NCBI GenBank assembly: GCA_049652745.1
Contig: JBASEY010000026.1
Span: 124,001 to 188,000 of the forward strand
Length of the DNA: 64,000 nucleotides
Reading direction: 5' to 3'
Source: JBASEY01 sp049652745
GTDB taxonomy: Bacteria; CSSED10-310
The notes beneath the pieces are model-generated. The model worked only from the letters and a program-made list of their open reading frames with translations. It was not told the DNA's origin and searched no databases. Positions 1 to 8,889 of the stretch are shown here, piece by piece (the first letter of the stretch is position 1; each line of letters starts with the position of its first letter). The translations under genes and the position numbers were made by a program.

Positions 1-1187
1 AGTTTGTATTTTCCAAACCATGATTCATCGTCCGGTTCAATCTCCGGTGTAACCGGTTCTGAAGACACTTCCGCCTTGGCAGGCGCTGCTTCAATCTTTT
101 CAGCGGAAACGTCTGCAGTCTGTTTTACACCTTCTTCTATGTCCTCTCCGAAAATGGCAATAGCTTCATCGATGATTTTATCCAATTGTTCTTTATCAGA
201 GACCTTTTCCGGCTCGCTTCCAGACGTTTCAGATGTTTTTATGATTGATTCATCGGGACCGAAAATCGGGAGGGGTGCTTTGTCCTCCGCAAATGCGATC
301 TCAACGGAACTTTCCTCGAGAGCGATCTCTTCCAACAGCGGTTCTTCCGGAGCGGGAAGCGGTTCTTCAAGCTCGAAATCAGGTAAAATATCAAATTCTT
401 CTTCCCGTTGGGCATCACCTTTCAGTTGCTCATCAGGGACCACGGATTCTTGTGGTTGTATTGTTTTCGAGGGACGCTCGGTTTCTTGTGGTTGTATTGC
501 TTTCGAGGGCCGCTCGGATTCAGGGATTTTTTTCGGAGCCGGCTTAGAAACCGTTTTAGTTTTGCCGATTTCGTCCATAAGGCCGGACAGCGTTGACTCC
601 AAGATGTCGTCCAAATTATCCGGCTCAACCGAAGTATGTGATGTTTTTGCGGCGCTTTTTTCTTTCTCCTGGGGTTTATTGAGAAGGTTGTCGAGCGTTT
701 GGTCCAGCATAGAGGCGAATTCGCCGTTGATTTTTTTAAGATCACCGTCAGTCGGCGCTTTGAGCTCTCTAGTTTCTACAGTGGCATCGTCCGGCATCAT
801 TTCAAGACCAAGGTGCTCCCGAATTTTCGCTAAAAGCTCTTCATAATTGAATGGCTTTAAAATATAATCATCCGCAAGATAATCTTTCATCGCTTGGCGT
901 TTGTATTTATAGCTTTTATAGACACTTGTCGTGATAAGAACAGGCGTTTGCCGACCCCTATCTGAATGTTTGATAGCTTTACAAACTTCGAAACCGTGTA
1001 GTTTCGGAAGCATTGCCGATAAAAGGACGAGGTCGGGGTGTTCTTCGGAAAACTTTTCCAGAGCGTCGAGACCATCAAATGCCTTGACGACTTCGAAGCC
1101 TGCCTGGCTTAGGAAATCTTCAGTGGCTTTCATTTTTGAGACCTCGTAATCAACGAGGAGAATTTTTTTGCCGATTAATCCCGTCAT
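1..1187 (-). CDS. Response-regulator-like protein with degenerate (pseudo) receiver domain, partial
   Basis: The gene reads leftwards from ATG at 1187 and is still open at position 1, so its C-terminus (beyond about 395 residues) is missing. Residues 7-125 form a CheY-like receiver with strand 1 KILLVDYE, the conserved Thr region LITTS and the conserved Lys in DYILKPF. The phosphoacceptor position reads LVLLSAMLPKLHG, so the usual Asp is Ser, and one acidic-pocket residue is Tyr (VDYE). It is therefore unlikely to be phosphorylated in the normal way. The rest is an acidic, Pro/Glu/Lys-rich, probably disordered tail containing two 12-residue repeats. No DNA-binding or enzymatic output domain is visible in the part present. 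A GAGG Shine-Dalgarno lies just upstream. The role is probably protein-protein signalling; its partner is unknown. Confidence 0.85.
   Translation of the reverse strand, partial: MTGLIGKKILLVDYEVSKMKATEDFLSQAGFEVVKAFDGLDALEKFSEEHPDLVLLSAMLPKLHGFEVCKAIKHSDRGRQTPVLITTSVYKSYKYKRQAMKDYLADDYILKPFNYEELLAKIREHLGLEMMPDDATVETRELKAPTDGDLKKINGEFASMLDQTLDNLLNKPQEKEKSAAKTSHTSVEPDNLDDILESTLSGLMDEIGKTKTVSKPAPKKIPESERPSKAIQPQETERPSKTIQPQESVVPDEQLKGDAQREEEFDILPDFELEEPLPAPEEPLLEEIALEESSVEIAFAEDKAPLPIFGPDESIIKTSETSGSEPEKVSDKEQLDKIIDEAIAIFGEDIEEGVKQTADVSAEKIEAAPAKAEVSSEPVTPEIEPDDESWFGKYK
447..518 (-). repeat. Two-copy 36-bp in-frame tandem repeat in the acidic tail
   Basis: Two adjacent 36-bp units (447-482 and 483-518) differ at a few positions and encode SERPSKAIQPQE and TERPSKTIQPQE in the disordered tail of the pseudo-receiver protein. 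This is a recent in-frame duplication in a low-complexity segment. Confidence 0.75.
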
Positions 1188-1243
1188 TTACGCCTCACTT
1201 ATAGATTGTGTTATCAATTTCACGACAATTCAAGGCATTACAG

Positions 1244-1272
1244 TATATAACATTTCATAGAAACTGAGTCAA
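1244..1272 (-). promoter_or_regulatory. Sigma-70-type promoter for the pseudo-receiver gene
   Basis: On the minus strand a -35 TTGACT (1272-1267) and a -10 TATATA (1249-1244) are separated by 17 bases. The predicted start of transcription is near 1237, about 50 bases before the ATG at 1187. Confidence 0.5.
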
Positions 1273-1456
1273 TCCATAATAAAATAGAGAGATTTCAGCA
1301 AAGACAAGCTGAATGTAAGTCTAGAAAATCGGGTGTTTCGTATTTTTTTCCGCGGGAGATTTATTTTTCACAGACATCATCAGGAATTCCGTTATGTTGA
1401 TCCAAGTGGTTTTATCGCAAAGAATTCAGAAAATGAACTGCATGGATGTCGGTCTG

Positions 1457-1485
1457 TTGAGGCTTTTTATCAGTTTCAGTATAGT
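1457..1485 (+). promoter_or_regulatory. Sigma-70-type promoter for mtnA
   Basis: TTGAGG (1457-1462) and TATAGT (1480-1485) are separated by 17 bases. Transcription would start near 1492 and give a leader of about 70 bases before mtnA. Confidence 0.5.
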
Positions 1486-1561
1486 GAAATATGAGTTGCT
1501 TATATGACTCTTCGACATATTCGTTCACGGTGTGGACTGAAAAAACGACAGGGGGCCTGAC

Positions 1562-2605
1562 ATGGTGGAAACAATTCGATGGGATGGTAAAACGTTATGG
1601 GTTTTAGACCAGACAAAATTGCCGATGGATGTTCAATATGTGCCTTGTGATACAGTGGAAGCAGTTGCTGAATGTATTCGGAACATGCGTGTCAGAGGAG
1701 CTCCGGCTATAGGTGTAACGGCAGCTTACGGTATGTTGCTGGCGCTTCGAACCGGTCTCGAGAAACGCGAGAAAAATTTGGAAGAGTGGATGTGTCGGAA
1801 CGCAAGCATGTTGAATGCTACTCGGCCGACGGCTGTAAATCTGATGTGGGCGACGGATTATGTGTTGAAAGAAATTCGCCGAATTCCTGTCCATCTATGG
1901 TATTCGTTTGTTGAAGAGCTTGCTGCACAAATCTATAAGGCTGACATCGACAGTTGTCGTCGAATCGGCCGTTTTGCCGCACCATATATCCCTGAGAAAG
2001 CGTCGATCCTGACTCATTGCAATGCCGGAGCTCTTGCTACCGCTGGGTATGGCACGGCGCTGGGAGTTATTCGAACCGCCGTCGAGGATAAAAAGCAGGT
2101 AAAGGTTTTCGCCGATGAAACCAGGCCGTTGCTTCAAGGAGCACGATTGACCGCCTGGGAGCTCATGGCTGACAATATAGATGTTACCTTGATCACCGAC
2201 AATATGGCAGCATATTTAATGCATAAAGGTGAAATCGATCTAGTCGTTGTCGGCGCCGACCGAATTGCCGCCAACGGCGACACGGCAAATAAAATAGGAA
2301 CATTTTCGGTAGCCCTGGCCGCCAAATATCACAATATTCCATTTTATGTGGCTGCCCCTGTCAACACTATCGATAGAACCTGTGCCACCGGAAGCGATAT
2401 CCCCATTGAAGAACGAAACTGTGAGGAGGTAACCAGCCTTACTGGAATTCGAACCGCTCCAACCGGTGTCAAATGTCGAAATCCCGCTTTCGATGTAACG
2501 CCGGCGGCTTTGATTACGGCAATTTTTACGGATAAAGGAGCGGTTGAACAGGATTTCAACAAGACTGTTGCAGGGCTTTTTATCGGTTCAGACTCAGTGT
2601 TGTAA
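1562..2605 (+). CDS. mtnA: S-methyl-5-thioribose-1-phosphate isomerase
   Basis: MtnA converts 5-methylthioribose-1-phosphate to methylthioribulose-1-phosphate in methionine salvage, in the cytoplasm. At 347 residues it has the normal family length. It shows the eIF2B-like fold signatures RGAPAIG (about 45-51), TRPTAVNL and GADRIAANGDTANKIGT. The catalytic Cys is in THCNAGAL (Cys153) and the catalytic Asp in GADRI (Asp233). The ATG is preceded by an AGGGGG Shine-Dalgarno. No other methionine-salvage gene is nearby. The last 26 bases overlap the 3' end of the convergent selA gene. Confidence 0.95.
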   Translation: MVETIRWDGKTLWVLDQTKLPMDVQYVPCDTVEAVAECIRNMRVRGAPAIGVTAAYGMLLALRTGLEKREKNLEEWMCRNASMLNATRPTAVNLMWATDYVLKEIRRIPVHLWYSFVEELAAQIYKADIDSCRRIGRFAAPYIPEKASILTHCNAGALATAGYGTALGVIRTAVEDKKQVKVFADETRPLLQGARLTAWELMADNIDVTLITDNMAAYLMHKGEIDLVVVGADRIAANGDTANKIGTFSVALAAKYHNIPFYVAAPVNTIDRTCATGSDIPIEERNCEEVTSLTGIRTAPTGVKCRNPAFDVTPAALITAIFTDKGAVEQDFNKTVAGLFIGSDSVL

Positions 2606-3965
2606 TAAGGCTTTCGGCGAACTCATCCAAGTGATATTGAGGTATGGTGCGCAAATCCAAGACAACCATATCTTTTTGAATTCTTGAAATGATCGGTGGT
2701 TCGGAAGATCTAAGATTCGCTGCCAATACCGTTGCGCTGCAATTTTCTGACTGAATTGACATGATCCAAGTTGGAAGCTGCGTTTGAGGAAGCGCTCCAC
2801 CGCCGACCGGAGAAATGTCCTTTTGGATGGAAATTTGCCAATGCCTTGGAATTCGGTTTTTGATCTTTTCCAATAAAGCGCCGGCGCGATCAGCGATTTG
2901 GACTTCCGTTTGGCACAGAGCCTGAATAGTGGGAATTCGGTCTTTCACGGTTTCTGGTTGAAGGTATAATTTAAGGGTGGCGTCTAGGGCCGCCAGAGTC
3001 ATTTTATCTATTCGAAGCGCTCTGGCCAGAGGATGAGACGCCATTTTGGCTATCAGGTCTTTACGCCCTAAAATAATACCGGCCTGAGGACCTCCCAATA
3101 GTTTATCACCCGAAAAAGTCAGCACGTCGATACCCGATTCAACTAGGTCTTTCACCAAGGGGGAGGACCAACCGTAGGGTTCACCGGGAAAAAAGTTGCC
3201 GCTGCCGAGATCATACATGACTGGAATTTCATATTGTTTACCAAGCGCCGCTAATTCTTGAAGGGGAACTTCGGCGGTAAAACCGACGATGGCGTAATTG
3301 GATGTGCTCGCTTTTAAAATCAAACCTGTTTGCTCGTTCAAAGCATTCTTGAAATCGCGCAGATGGGTGCGGTTAGTCGTGCCGACCTCTTTCAGAATCG
3401 CCCCACTAGATTCCATGACTTCGGGAATACGAAATCCGCCGCCGATTTCAATTAATTCACCTCGTGAAATTATGACTTCTTTATTTTTAGCCAAAGCTGC
3501 TAGGGCCAGAAGAACGGCACCCGCATTGTTGTTTACAACCAGAGCCGCTTCACATCCAGTCAGCATTTGCAATGTCGATACCAGGTGATCCGACCGGTGT
3601 CCACGCTTACCAGTGGTTAAATCAAGCTCGAGATTACAATACCCGGCGGCAGCCTCCGTTGCCGCTTTTAAAGCTTCCAGCGCCATGGGAGCTCGGCCTA
3701 GATTGGTATGCAAAACGGTTCCGGTTGCGTTGAAAACAGGCTTGATGTGACCATGCAATAGCGTATGAATAGTATTCATGGTTTCTTGAGCCAAATATTC
3801 CGGGGACAGGTCAATTTTCATTGACGATGAAATAGAACCTCTTATTTTTTCTAATATTGTCCTGAGAGAGTCTCTGACCAGCGTTCTGCCATATTGTTGG
3901 ATCACGGGGTGAAAATGCAAATTTTCCAGTAAATCATTCACTGAAGGAATTTCCCTTTGTCTCAT
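2580..3965 (-). CDS. selA: L-seryl-tRNA(Sec) selenium transferase
   Basis: SelA is a cytoplasmic PLP enzyme that converts Ser-tRNA(Sec) to Sec-tRNA(Sec) using selenophosphate. The 461-residue length is typical. The N-terminal helical domain (SVNDLLENL) is followed by the aminotransferase-like core with NATGTVLHTNLGRAP (about 79-93) and the PLP lysine in FSGDKLLGGPQAG (Lys288). A GGAGAG Shine-Dalgarno precedes the ATG. selB, selD and tRNA-Sec are not in the window, and the gene stands alone, convergent with mtnA. Its presence implies the genome uses selenocysteine, so in-frame UGA codons elsewhere should be treated with care. Confidence 0.96.
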   Translation of the reverse strand: MRQREIPSVNDLLENLHFHPVIQQYGRTLVRDSLRTILEKIRGSISSSMKIDLSPEYLAQETMNTIHTLLHGHIKPVFNATGTVLHTNLGRAPMALEALKAATEAAAGYCNLELDLTTGKRGHRSDHLVSTLQMLTGCEAALVVNNNAGAVLLALAALAKNKEVIISRGELIEIGGGFRIPEVMESSGAILKEVGTTNRTHLRDFKNALNEQTGLILKASTSNYAIVGFTAEVPLQELAALGKQYEIPVMYDLGSGNFFPGEPYGWSSPLVKDLVESGIDVLTFSGDKLLGGPQAGIILGRKDLIAKMASHPLARALRIDKMTLAALDATLKLYLQPETVKDRIPTIQALCQTEVQIADRAGALLEKIKNRIPRHWQISIQKDISPVGGGALPQTQLPTWIMSIQSENCSATVLAANLRSSEPPIISRIQKDMVVLDLRTIPQYHLDEFAESLITTLSLNR

Positions 3966-3997
3966 CGTAAAACTCTCCGAATCAAAATTCCTTGGCT

Positions 3998-4026
3998 AGG
4001 ATAATATATGTCATTTCAGCTTTCAA
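3998..4026 (-). promoter_or_regulatory. Candidate selA promoter
   Basis: On the minus strand TTGAAA (4026-4021) and TATCCT (4003-3998) are 17 bases apart, giving a start of transcription about 25 bases before the selA ATG. The -10 matches the consensus at 4 of 6 positions. Confidence 0.4.
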
Positions 4027-4189
4027 TGATTGGATGGCATTCGAGTTGTATAGAAGGGTAAATTTTGAAAAATAAAGAGGTGATTAAATAAAAATATCGA
4101 AAAGACTTATAATGTTATACTCAAACACGAACAATCTGTTGACGAATGTTTTTTTCGGTGTTAAATTTCTATTGGATTTAGAGGTTGAT

Positions 4190-5500
4190 ATGAAGAAAAT
4201 GGGTAGCAAGTCAATCATTTCGCGTCTTGGTTTATTTGACAGATACAATCTGGCATTTTTTTTATCTTCGATCATACCCTTGTTGGTATTGGTATTTGTC
4301 AGCCACAAGTATGTGTTTCCAACACTGGAAGCTAGTGGCCAAGGTCAAATGACCATATGGATGCGCACCTTATTGTATTTTATAGTGTTTTTAGCGATTT
4401 TAGCTTTCTTTGTATCGCGTGCCGCAACAGGTGAAACAGTTGAAAAATTGCGTTCCAACAATGAAAAGCTGAAACATATTTTCGTTATTTCAGAATCTTT
4501 AAGTCGGGAATCCTATTTGGATGTTCTGTTGGATTCGATAGTGAAACGCGCCGTTGAGTTGACGGGTGCGTCTGCCGGCTTGGTTTTGATGCGTCGGGAT
4601 GGTGATGATCAGTTGGAATTCAAGGTTACCAGAGGAATAGGATCGATCAATGTCAAGACCGTGTCAATTGATACGGGCATTGCGGGCTGGGTTTACAAGA
4701 ATCAAAAAGTCGCATTGGTCGATGATGTACATTCCGATCAACGGTATCAACCGGAACATGATATTTTCCCTGATTTTGATACGGCATCTATTTTAGCTGT
4801 CCCGTTGGCGGGGTCAGGACATGTATTCGGTGTTTTGGAGATGCTAAAAACAAGGAACAATCCCGGGTTTACCGAAGAGGATGCCAACCTGTTGAAATCA
4901 CTGGCAGGTCAGACAACGATATTTATTCAAAATGTAAGATACAGGGAACAACAACAGAATTATTTTACCCACATGACAGAATTGCTATTAACCGCGCTTG
5001 AGGGGACTCGACAGATTTGGCCGGGCCATTTGTCAAACACCGCTCGTTATGCCAATTTGCTCGCGCGTCAATTGAATGTTTCCGAATCCGATTTGAAGAC
5101 CCTTCATTATGCATCGCTGCTTCATGATATCGGATTTGTAAAAATCAACCTTCATGAGGGTCCTCCTCGAAAGCTGATTGAACTTCATCCCATAATCGGT
5201 TACGAAATGATCGAGCCGGTCACATTGTGGAAGGATGTTGCGCCGCTTATCCGGTATCATCACGAACGTTATGACGGTAAGGGATATCCGGGCGAATTGG
5301 CGGGGTCGGACATACCTTTAGGGGCTAGAATTCTGGCGGTTGCAGAGGCTTTGGATGTCATTTGTAATCCAAAATCCTACCGAAAAGAAACATTGGATGT
5401 TGAAAATGCATTTATCGAGATTCAGGCTTATGCAGGAGCACAATTTGACCCGGCCGTGGTGGATGCTCTTGAAAATGTGATAAAATCCGGCCAAATATGA
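4190..5500 (+). CDS. Membrane GAF/HD-GYP-type signalling protein
   Basis: Two hydrophobic segments (about 18-40 and 58-75) precede a GAF sensor domain (about 105-250), which ends in a short helix leading to an HD-GYP-type domain (about 265-430). HD-GYP domains hydrolyse cyclic di-GMP. Present are HLSNTARYANLLA, LLHDIGF, HPIIGYEM and HHERYDGKGYPGELAG. Two key positions differ: HDIGK is HDIGF, and the metal-binding Asp of VADxxDA is Glu (AVAEALDVI), so activity is uncertain. I chose ATG 4190 because TAGAGGTTGAT precedes it; an upstream in-frame ATG at 4112 has no ribosome-binding site. A perfect TATAAT lies at 4108-4113 with a poor -35, and a TGGCA-N8-TTGTA sigma-54-like element (4035-4050) lacks the -12 GC. 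Confidence 0.85.
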   Translation: MKKMGSKSIISRLGLFDRYNLAFFLSSIIPLLVLVFVSHKYVFPTLEASGQGQMTIWMRTLLYFIVFLAILAFFVSRAATGETVEKLRSNNEKLKHIFVISESLSRESYLDVLLDSIVKRAVELTGASAGLVLMRRDGDDQLEFKVTRGIGSINVKTVSIDTGIAGWVYKNQKVALVDDVHSDQRYQPEHDIFPDFDTASILAVPLAGSGHVFGVLEMLKTRNNPGFTEEDANLLKSLAGQTTIFIQNVRYREQQQNYFTHMTELLLTALEGTRQIWPGHLSNTARYANLLARQLNVSESDLKTLHYASLLHDIGFVKINLHEGPPRKLIELHPIIGYEMIEPVTLWKDVAPLIRYHHERYDGKGYPGELAGSDIPLGARILAVAEALDVICNPKSYRKETLDVENAFIEIQAYAGAQFDPAVVDALENVIKSGQI

Positions 5501-5676
5501 TATAAATCCAGTGTTTGAACCATCATGCCGCCCTGATCTTTTTTCGATCTCATTGTTGACTTTCAAATAGTTTCAGCACTAATATTCATTTGTTGTAAGT
5601 GGATGGCGCCGATGCAATGGTGAAAGCTGTGTGGTTTCGGCGATGGCTTAATTAACCTGGTTTACGGAGGAGCGTT

Positions 5677-6924
5677 GTGAGCGATCGACGTGTTGTTGTT
5701 ACAGGAATTGGAGTGTTGTGTTCTCTTGGTGAAGGCATAGATGTTGTCTGGCCGAATATTTTGGAAGGCCGTATAGGCTATGACTTGATTACGAAATTTG
5801 ATACCGAAGGCTATTCTTCGAAAGTTGCCAGTGAAGTCAACGGTTTCGATGCTTCGAAATACATGAACCTCAAAGAAAGCAAAAAAACCGATATTTTTAT
5901 CCAGTTCGCTATTGCGGCAGCTCAAATGGCTGTCGACGACGCTGGTTTGGATGTGGAATCGGTTCAATCTGAACGCTTCGGTGTCAACATCGGTTCTGGT
6001 ATCGGTGGAATCAATGAAATCTGTGACCAACAGATCGTTTTGATGGAAAAAGGCCCCAAACGAGTTTCACCGTTTTTCATCCCGAACTCAATCGCTAACC
6101 TGGCTTCAGGACACGTATCGATAAGATTCAATGCCAAAGGCCCGAACAGCTCTGTTTGTACTGCTTGTGCGACAGGAACGCATGCCATAGGTGATTCGTT
6201 CGAATATATCCGTAGAGGAGCCGCCGATATCATGATAGCCGGTGGCGCTGAGGCGTCCGTAATGCCGTTGGCCGTAGCTGGGTTTTGCTCGATGCGTGCT
6301 TTGACGGTTCGAAACGATGAACCGAAAAAAGCCAGCAGACCATTCGATAAAAATCGGGATGGATTCGTCATCGGTGAAGGATCGGCTTGCGTGATTTTAG
6401 AAGAAGAGAGACATGCGTTGAAAAGAGGCGCCAAAATTTATTGTGAGCTGTTAGGGTATGGTATGTCGGGAGACGCATACCATCTATCGCATCCGGCACC
6501 GGAAGGAGACGGTGCAGCAAGGGCAATGCAGGCGGCTCTGAACGATGCGCGGCTGAATCCGGAACAAATTCAATATATCAATGCACACGGCACATCAACA
6601 CCATTGAACGATAAGTTTGAAACAATGGCGATTCATACCGTCTTTAAAAAACATGAATCCGCGCTCGTCGTGAACTCAACCAAGTCGTTGGTAGGTCATC
6701 TGCTTGGAGCTGCCGGCGCGCTGGAATTCGCTGTCGTTGCCAAATCCATAGCGGATGGAAAAGTCCATGGAACAATGAATTATGAAGAACCAGATCCCGA
6801 ATGCAATCTTACGGATGTCGTCCCCAATCAAGCACGGGATATGAATGTTTCATATGCCCTGTCCAATTCATTCGGATTTGGAGGCACAAACGCTACTCTG
6901 GCGCTTGGAAAATACAGGAAATAA
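5677..6924 (+). CDS. fabF: 3-oxoacyl-[acyl-carrier-protein] synthase II
   Basis: FabF condenses malonyl-ACP with growing acyl-ACP chains in type II fatty acid synthesis. The 415-residue protein is a full-length thiolase-fold ketosynthase with the Cys-His-His triad: Cys164 in CTACATGTHAIG, His304 in NAHGTSTPLND and His341 in STKSLVGHLLGAAGALE. The C-terminal NSFGFGGTNATL is conserved. It starts at GTG 5677 behind a strong GGAGGAG Shine-Dalgarno. There is no fab cluster or acpP next to it. The 176 bases upstream contain no gene. Confidence 0.95.
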   Translation: MSDRRVVVTGIGVLCSLGEGIDVVWPNILEGRIGYDLITKFDTEGYSSKVASEVNGFDASKYMNLKESKKTDIFIQFAIAAAQMAVDDAGLDVESVQSERFGVNIGSGIGGINEICDQQIVLMEKGPKRVSPFFIPNSIANLASGHVSIRFNAKGPNSSVCTACATGTHAIGDSFEYIRRGAADIMIAGGAEASVMPLAVAGFCSMRALTVRNDEPKKASRPFDKNRDGFVIGEGSACVILEEERHALKRGAKIYCELLGYGMSGDAYHLSHPAPEGDGAARAMQAALNDARLNPEQIQYINAHGTSTPLNDKFETMAIHTVFKKHESALVVNSTKSLVGHLLGAAGALEFAVVAKSIADGKVHGTMNYEEPDPECNLTDVVPNQARDMNVSYALSNSFGFGGTNATLALGKYRK

Positions 6925-6973
6925 TCAGGCTTGGAAAATTTTCGGACAAGGCTTTTAAAAGAAAAACAGATCA

Positions 6974-7720
6974 ATGACGCTCGATGAATTGAAACATAAT
7001 AATTCACGTGCAGTACCTGAAAGCTTTCCGAAGAAAAAGGACATAGATTTTCAGCGCCAAATCGGATATCTCATCGAGAAAATTCAAAAGTCTAGAGAAT
7101 CCGGAGACTTGGAAAATGCCAGGGATTTCTGCCTCGAATGGCTCAGAATTGAGCCGGACTCTGAACGTGCAGGCGAAATCTTATCTATCATCGATACCGC
7201 ACTCAAACAGAAACACGAAAACCTGGCTGCTATCAGCCGAAGCAAATACCTCATTCAACTCAAGCGGTATACTGAAGCGATGAATCTACTGAATTCTTTA
7301 CCGGATGAAGGCAATCATATTGAGGAAGCAAGGGAGTTGAGGGAGCTGATCTCTGCTGAAATCAGAAGGCAAAAAATTGAAAAGAAATCTATAGACGTGT
7401 TGGATGAGATATCACGATTACTCGACAATGGAGCCTATAAGGAAGCGTTGCATCGCCTTGAAAGCGACGAAATAAAAGATGTCAATGAAAAAAAGATACT
7501 GAAGCGAAAAATTGACACTGCAATGGAAATCCATCAAACCGAACAAGATTTGAAAAATCGACTCTTGGATTCCCTGATTCATAATGATTTAGAAAAAGCC
7601 CGAGTTTGGCTTGGTATGATAATGGAACTGAATCCGGCAAGCGGAGTTTTTGACGAGCTGAAAAAAAAGCTGGCTCCTGAAATGTATCAAACCTTGACAC
7701 AGGGAATGACTTCAGCGTAA
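6974..7720 (+). CDS. Helical repeat / coiled-coil protein of unknown function
   Basis: This is a 248-residue soluble protein with no signal peptide. It is highly charged and entirely helical in character, with TPR-like alternation: RESGDLENARDFCLEWL at about 38-54, LKRYTEAMNLLNSLPDE at about 90-106, and LDNGAYKEALHRLESDE at about 150-166. These suggest two to four degenerate TPR-type units joined by coiled coil. It lies 49 bases after fabF and 59 bases before khpA on the same strand, so it may be co-transcribed with them. I do not recognise a family. Confidence 0.7.
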   Translation: MTLDELKHNNSRAVPESFPKKKDIDFQRQIGYLIEKIQKSRESGDLENARDFCLEWLRIEPDSERAGEILSIIDTALKQKHENLAAISRSKYLIQLKRYTEAMNLLNSLPDEGNHIEEARELRELISAEIRRQKIEKKSIDVLDEISRLLDNGAYKEALHRLESDEIKDVNEKKILKRKIDTAMEIHQTEQDLKNRLLDSLIHNDLEKARVWLGMIMELNPASGVFDELKKKLAPEMYQTLTQGMTSA

Positions 7721-7779
7721 ACTAGCAATCTAAAGCGCATTCAGTCAGGTTCTGAAAATACGTAGAAAGGTCCATAATC

Positions 7780-8028
7780 ATGAAAAAACTTGTAGAAACA
7801 ATCATCAGAGAAATCGTTGATCATCCGGACAAGGTTCAGGTCGAGGAAATCAAAGGGGAAATGACAACTATCCTGGAAGTCAGTGTTGCGCCGTCCGATA
7901 TGGGAAAAGTGATCGGAAAAGAGGGTAGAACGGCAAAGGCAATTAGAACTATTTTAAATGCCGCCGGGATGAGAATGAATAGAAGAATAGAATATGAAAT
8001 TGTCAATACAGAGGATAAAAGGAAATAA
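7780..8028 (+). CDS. khpA: KH-domain RNA-binding protein KhpA (YlqC family)
   Basis: This 82-residue single KH-domain protein has the GxxG loop in GKVIGKEGRTAKAIRT and the family N-terminus (LVETIIREIVDHPDKVQVEE). In other bacteria KhpA binds RNA, often with KhpB/Jag, and affects cell-envelope growth and small-RNA control. In many genomes it sits between rpsP and rimM, but here those genes are absent. An AAAGG Shine-Dalgarno precedes the ATG. Confidence 0.9.
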   Translation: MKKLVETIIREIVDHPDKVQVEEIKGEMTTILEVSVAPSDMGKVIGKEGRTAKAIRTILNAAGMRMNRRIEYEIVNTEDKRK

Positions 8029-8086
8029 GCGGCTATCGGCAAAGAAATCCCTTGAAATTGATTTCATAAATTTCATAAAAACCCTA

Positions 8087-8662
8087 ATGAACATAATGGA
8101 AAAATCTATGCGGTTTGCCGGAGTCTCGTTAATGACTCTATGTCTGGTCTATGTATCGAGTTCTAATGCTTTTGCAGCAAAAAACCATGAAGAGAAATCG
8201 TTCTGCGAATATTTTACCGGTTTTCCACAGCACAAAGATTATTTGTATGAATGGGATTTTGGACGATTGAACCCAGGATTATCTTGGACTCAATTGGCGG
8301 AACAGTCTCGTTCACAACGTTCCAGTCAGTCAGGAAGCGCGCCTGTGATCCAAATGGCGGGATATATGGATACGAACGTCAGTTATAGTTGTGGCGGAGA
8401 GTTTTGGATGCTTGCATGGGTGGATGATCCGGATGACGATATCGAGACGGTCGAAATCTATTTTCAAGGGCAACCCACAGGTGTATTCCTTGAAGATGAC
8501 GGCATAAGCGGTGATTTTGATAAGGGTGACGGTCTTTATGGAATCAAAATTTCGATTCCCGAAAAAAAAGTTTGCCCGACCGCTATAGTCTTGGAACTCA
8601 AAGCCACTGATAAAACAGGTAATACATCCGATTTGTGGCCATATCTGACGATTGCTCGCTGA
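8087..8662 (+). CDS. Secreted protein of unknown function with Ig-like/choice-of-anchor-style domain
   Basis: The protein has a signal peptide (hydrophobic VSLMTLCLVYVSSSNAFA, cleavage near AFA-AK) and a mature part of about 155 residues. The C-terminal half (about 85-190) looks like a beta-sandwich domain with an acidic loop, DDDIETVEIYF, then EDDGISGDFDKGDGLYG. This resembles the D-G-x-x-GD-x-x-x-GDG-x-Y pattern common in secreted beta-sandwich proteins and could bind calcium. Starts at 8087, 8096 and 8108 are in frame; none has a clear Shine-Dalgarno. The frame is open back to 7994, but that would overlap khpA and add a non-signal-like N-terminus. No function can be named. Confidence 0.7.
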   Translation: MNIMEKSMRFAGVSLMTLCLVYVSSSNAFAAKNHEEKSFCEYFTGFPQHKDYLYEWDFGRLNPGLSWTQLAEQSRSQRSSQSGSAPVIQMAGYMDTNVSYSCGGEFWMLAWVDDPDDDIETVEIYFQGQPTGVFLEDDGISGDFDKGDGLYGIKISIPEKKVCPTAIVLELKATDKTGNTSDLWPYLTIAR

Positions 8663-8790
8663 CCCATCTGTTCATACAGTCAAACGCTTAATTTCGCGAG
8701 GCGGCATAGTCCTTCTGAAACATCGCTCATCCCGGATATATGTCGACCGATCAAGAAACATCACATTCCAAAAATCGGGTTTTTGACTTA

Positions 8791-8811
8791 AAAACCGAAT
8801 ACTTCGGTTTT
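8791..8811. terminator. Bidirectional intrinsic terminator between convergent genes
   Basis: A perfect 9-bp stem, AAAACCGAA / TTCGGTTTT, with a 3-base loop lies between the convergent secreted-protein gene and the ATP-grasp gene. The A-run on one arm and T-run on the other let it act in both directions. Confidence 0.7.
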
Positions 8812-8889
8812 ATCGATCAAGGCCTAAACAAGCGATGTATGCCGATGTGCTTTTACCGCTATTGATATAACCTGTCTAATTGAAAAAGG

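Larger units (their letters stand above)
1188..1561. other. Divergent intergenic region with two promoters
   Basis: The 374 bases between the divergent pseudo-receiver gene and mtnA contain no plausible gene. They hold the leftward promoter at 1244-1272 and a rightward promoter at 1457-1485. The middle (about 1290-1450) is AT-rich and shows nothing I can assign. Confidence 0.6.

Noticed and set aside
4..846. Long plus-strand open frame opposite the pseudo-receiver tail
   Set aside because: It is Ser/Gly-rich low-complexity sequence produced by the acidic Glu/Lys/Pro codons on the other strand. The minus-strand frame has a receiver domain, a promoter and a ribosome-binding site.
4035..4050. 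TGGCATTCGAGTTGTA as a sigma-54 promoter of the HD-GYP gene
   Set aside because: Spacing is right, but the invariant -12 GC is GT. I mention it only as a weak possibility.
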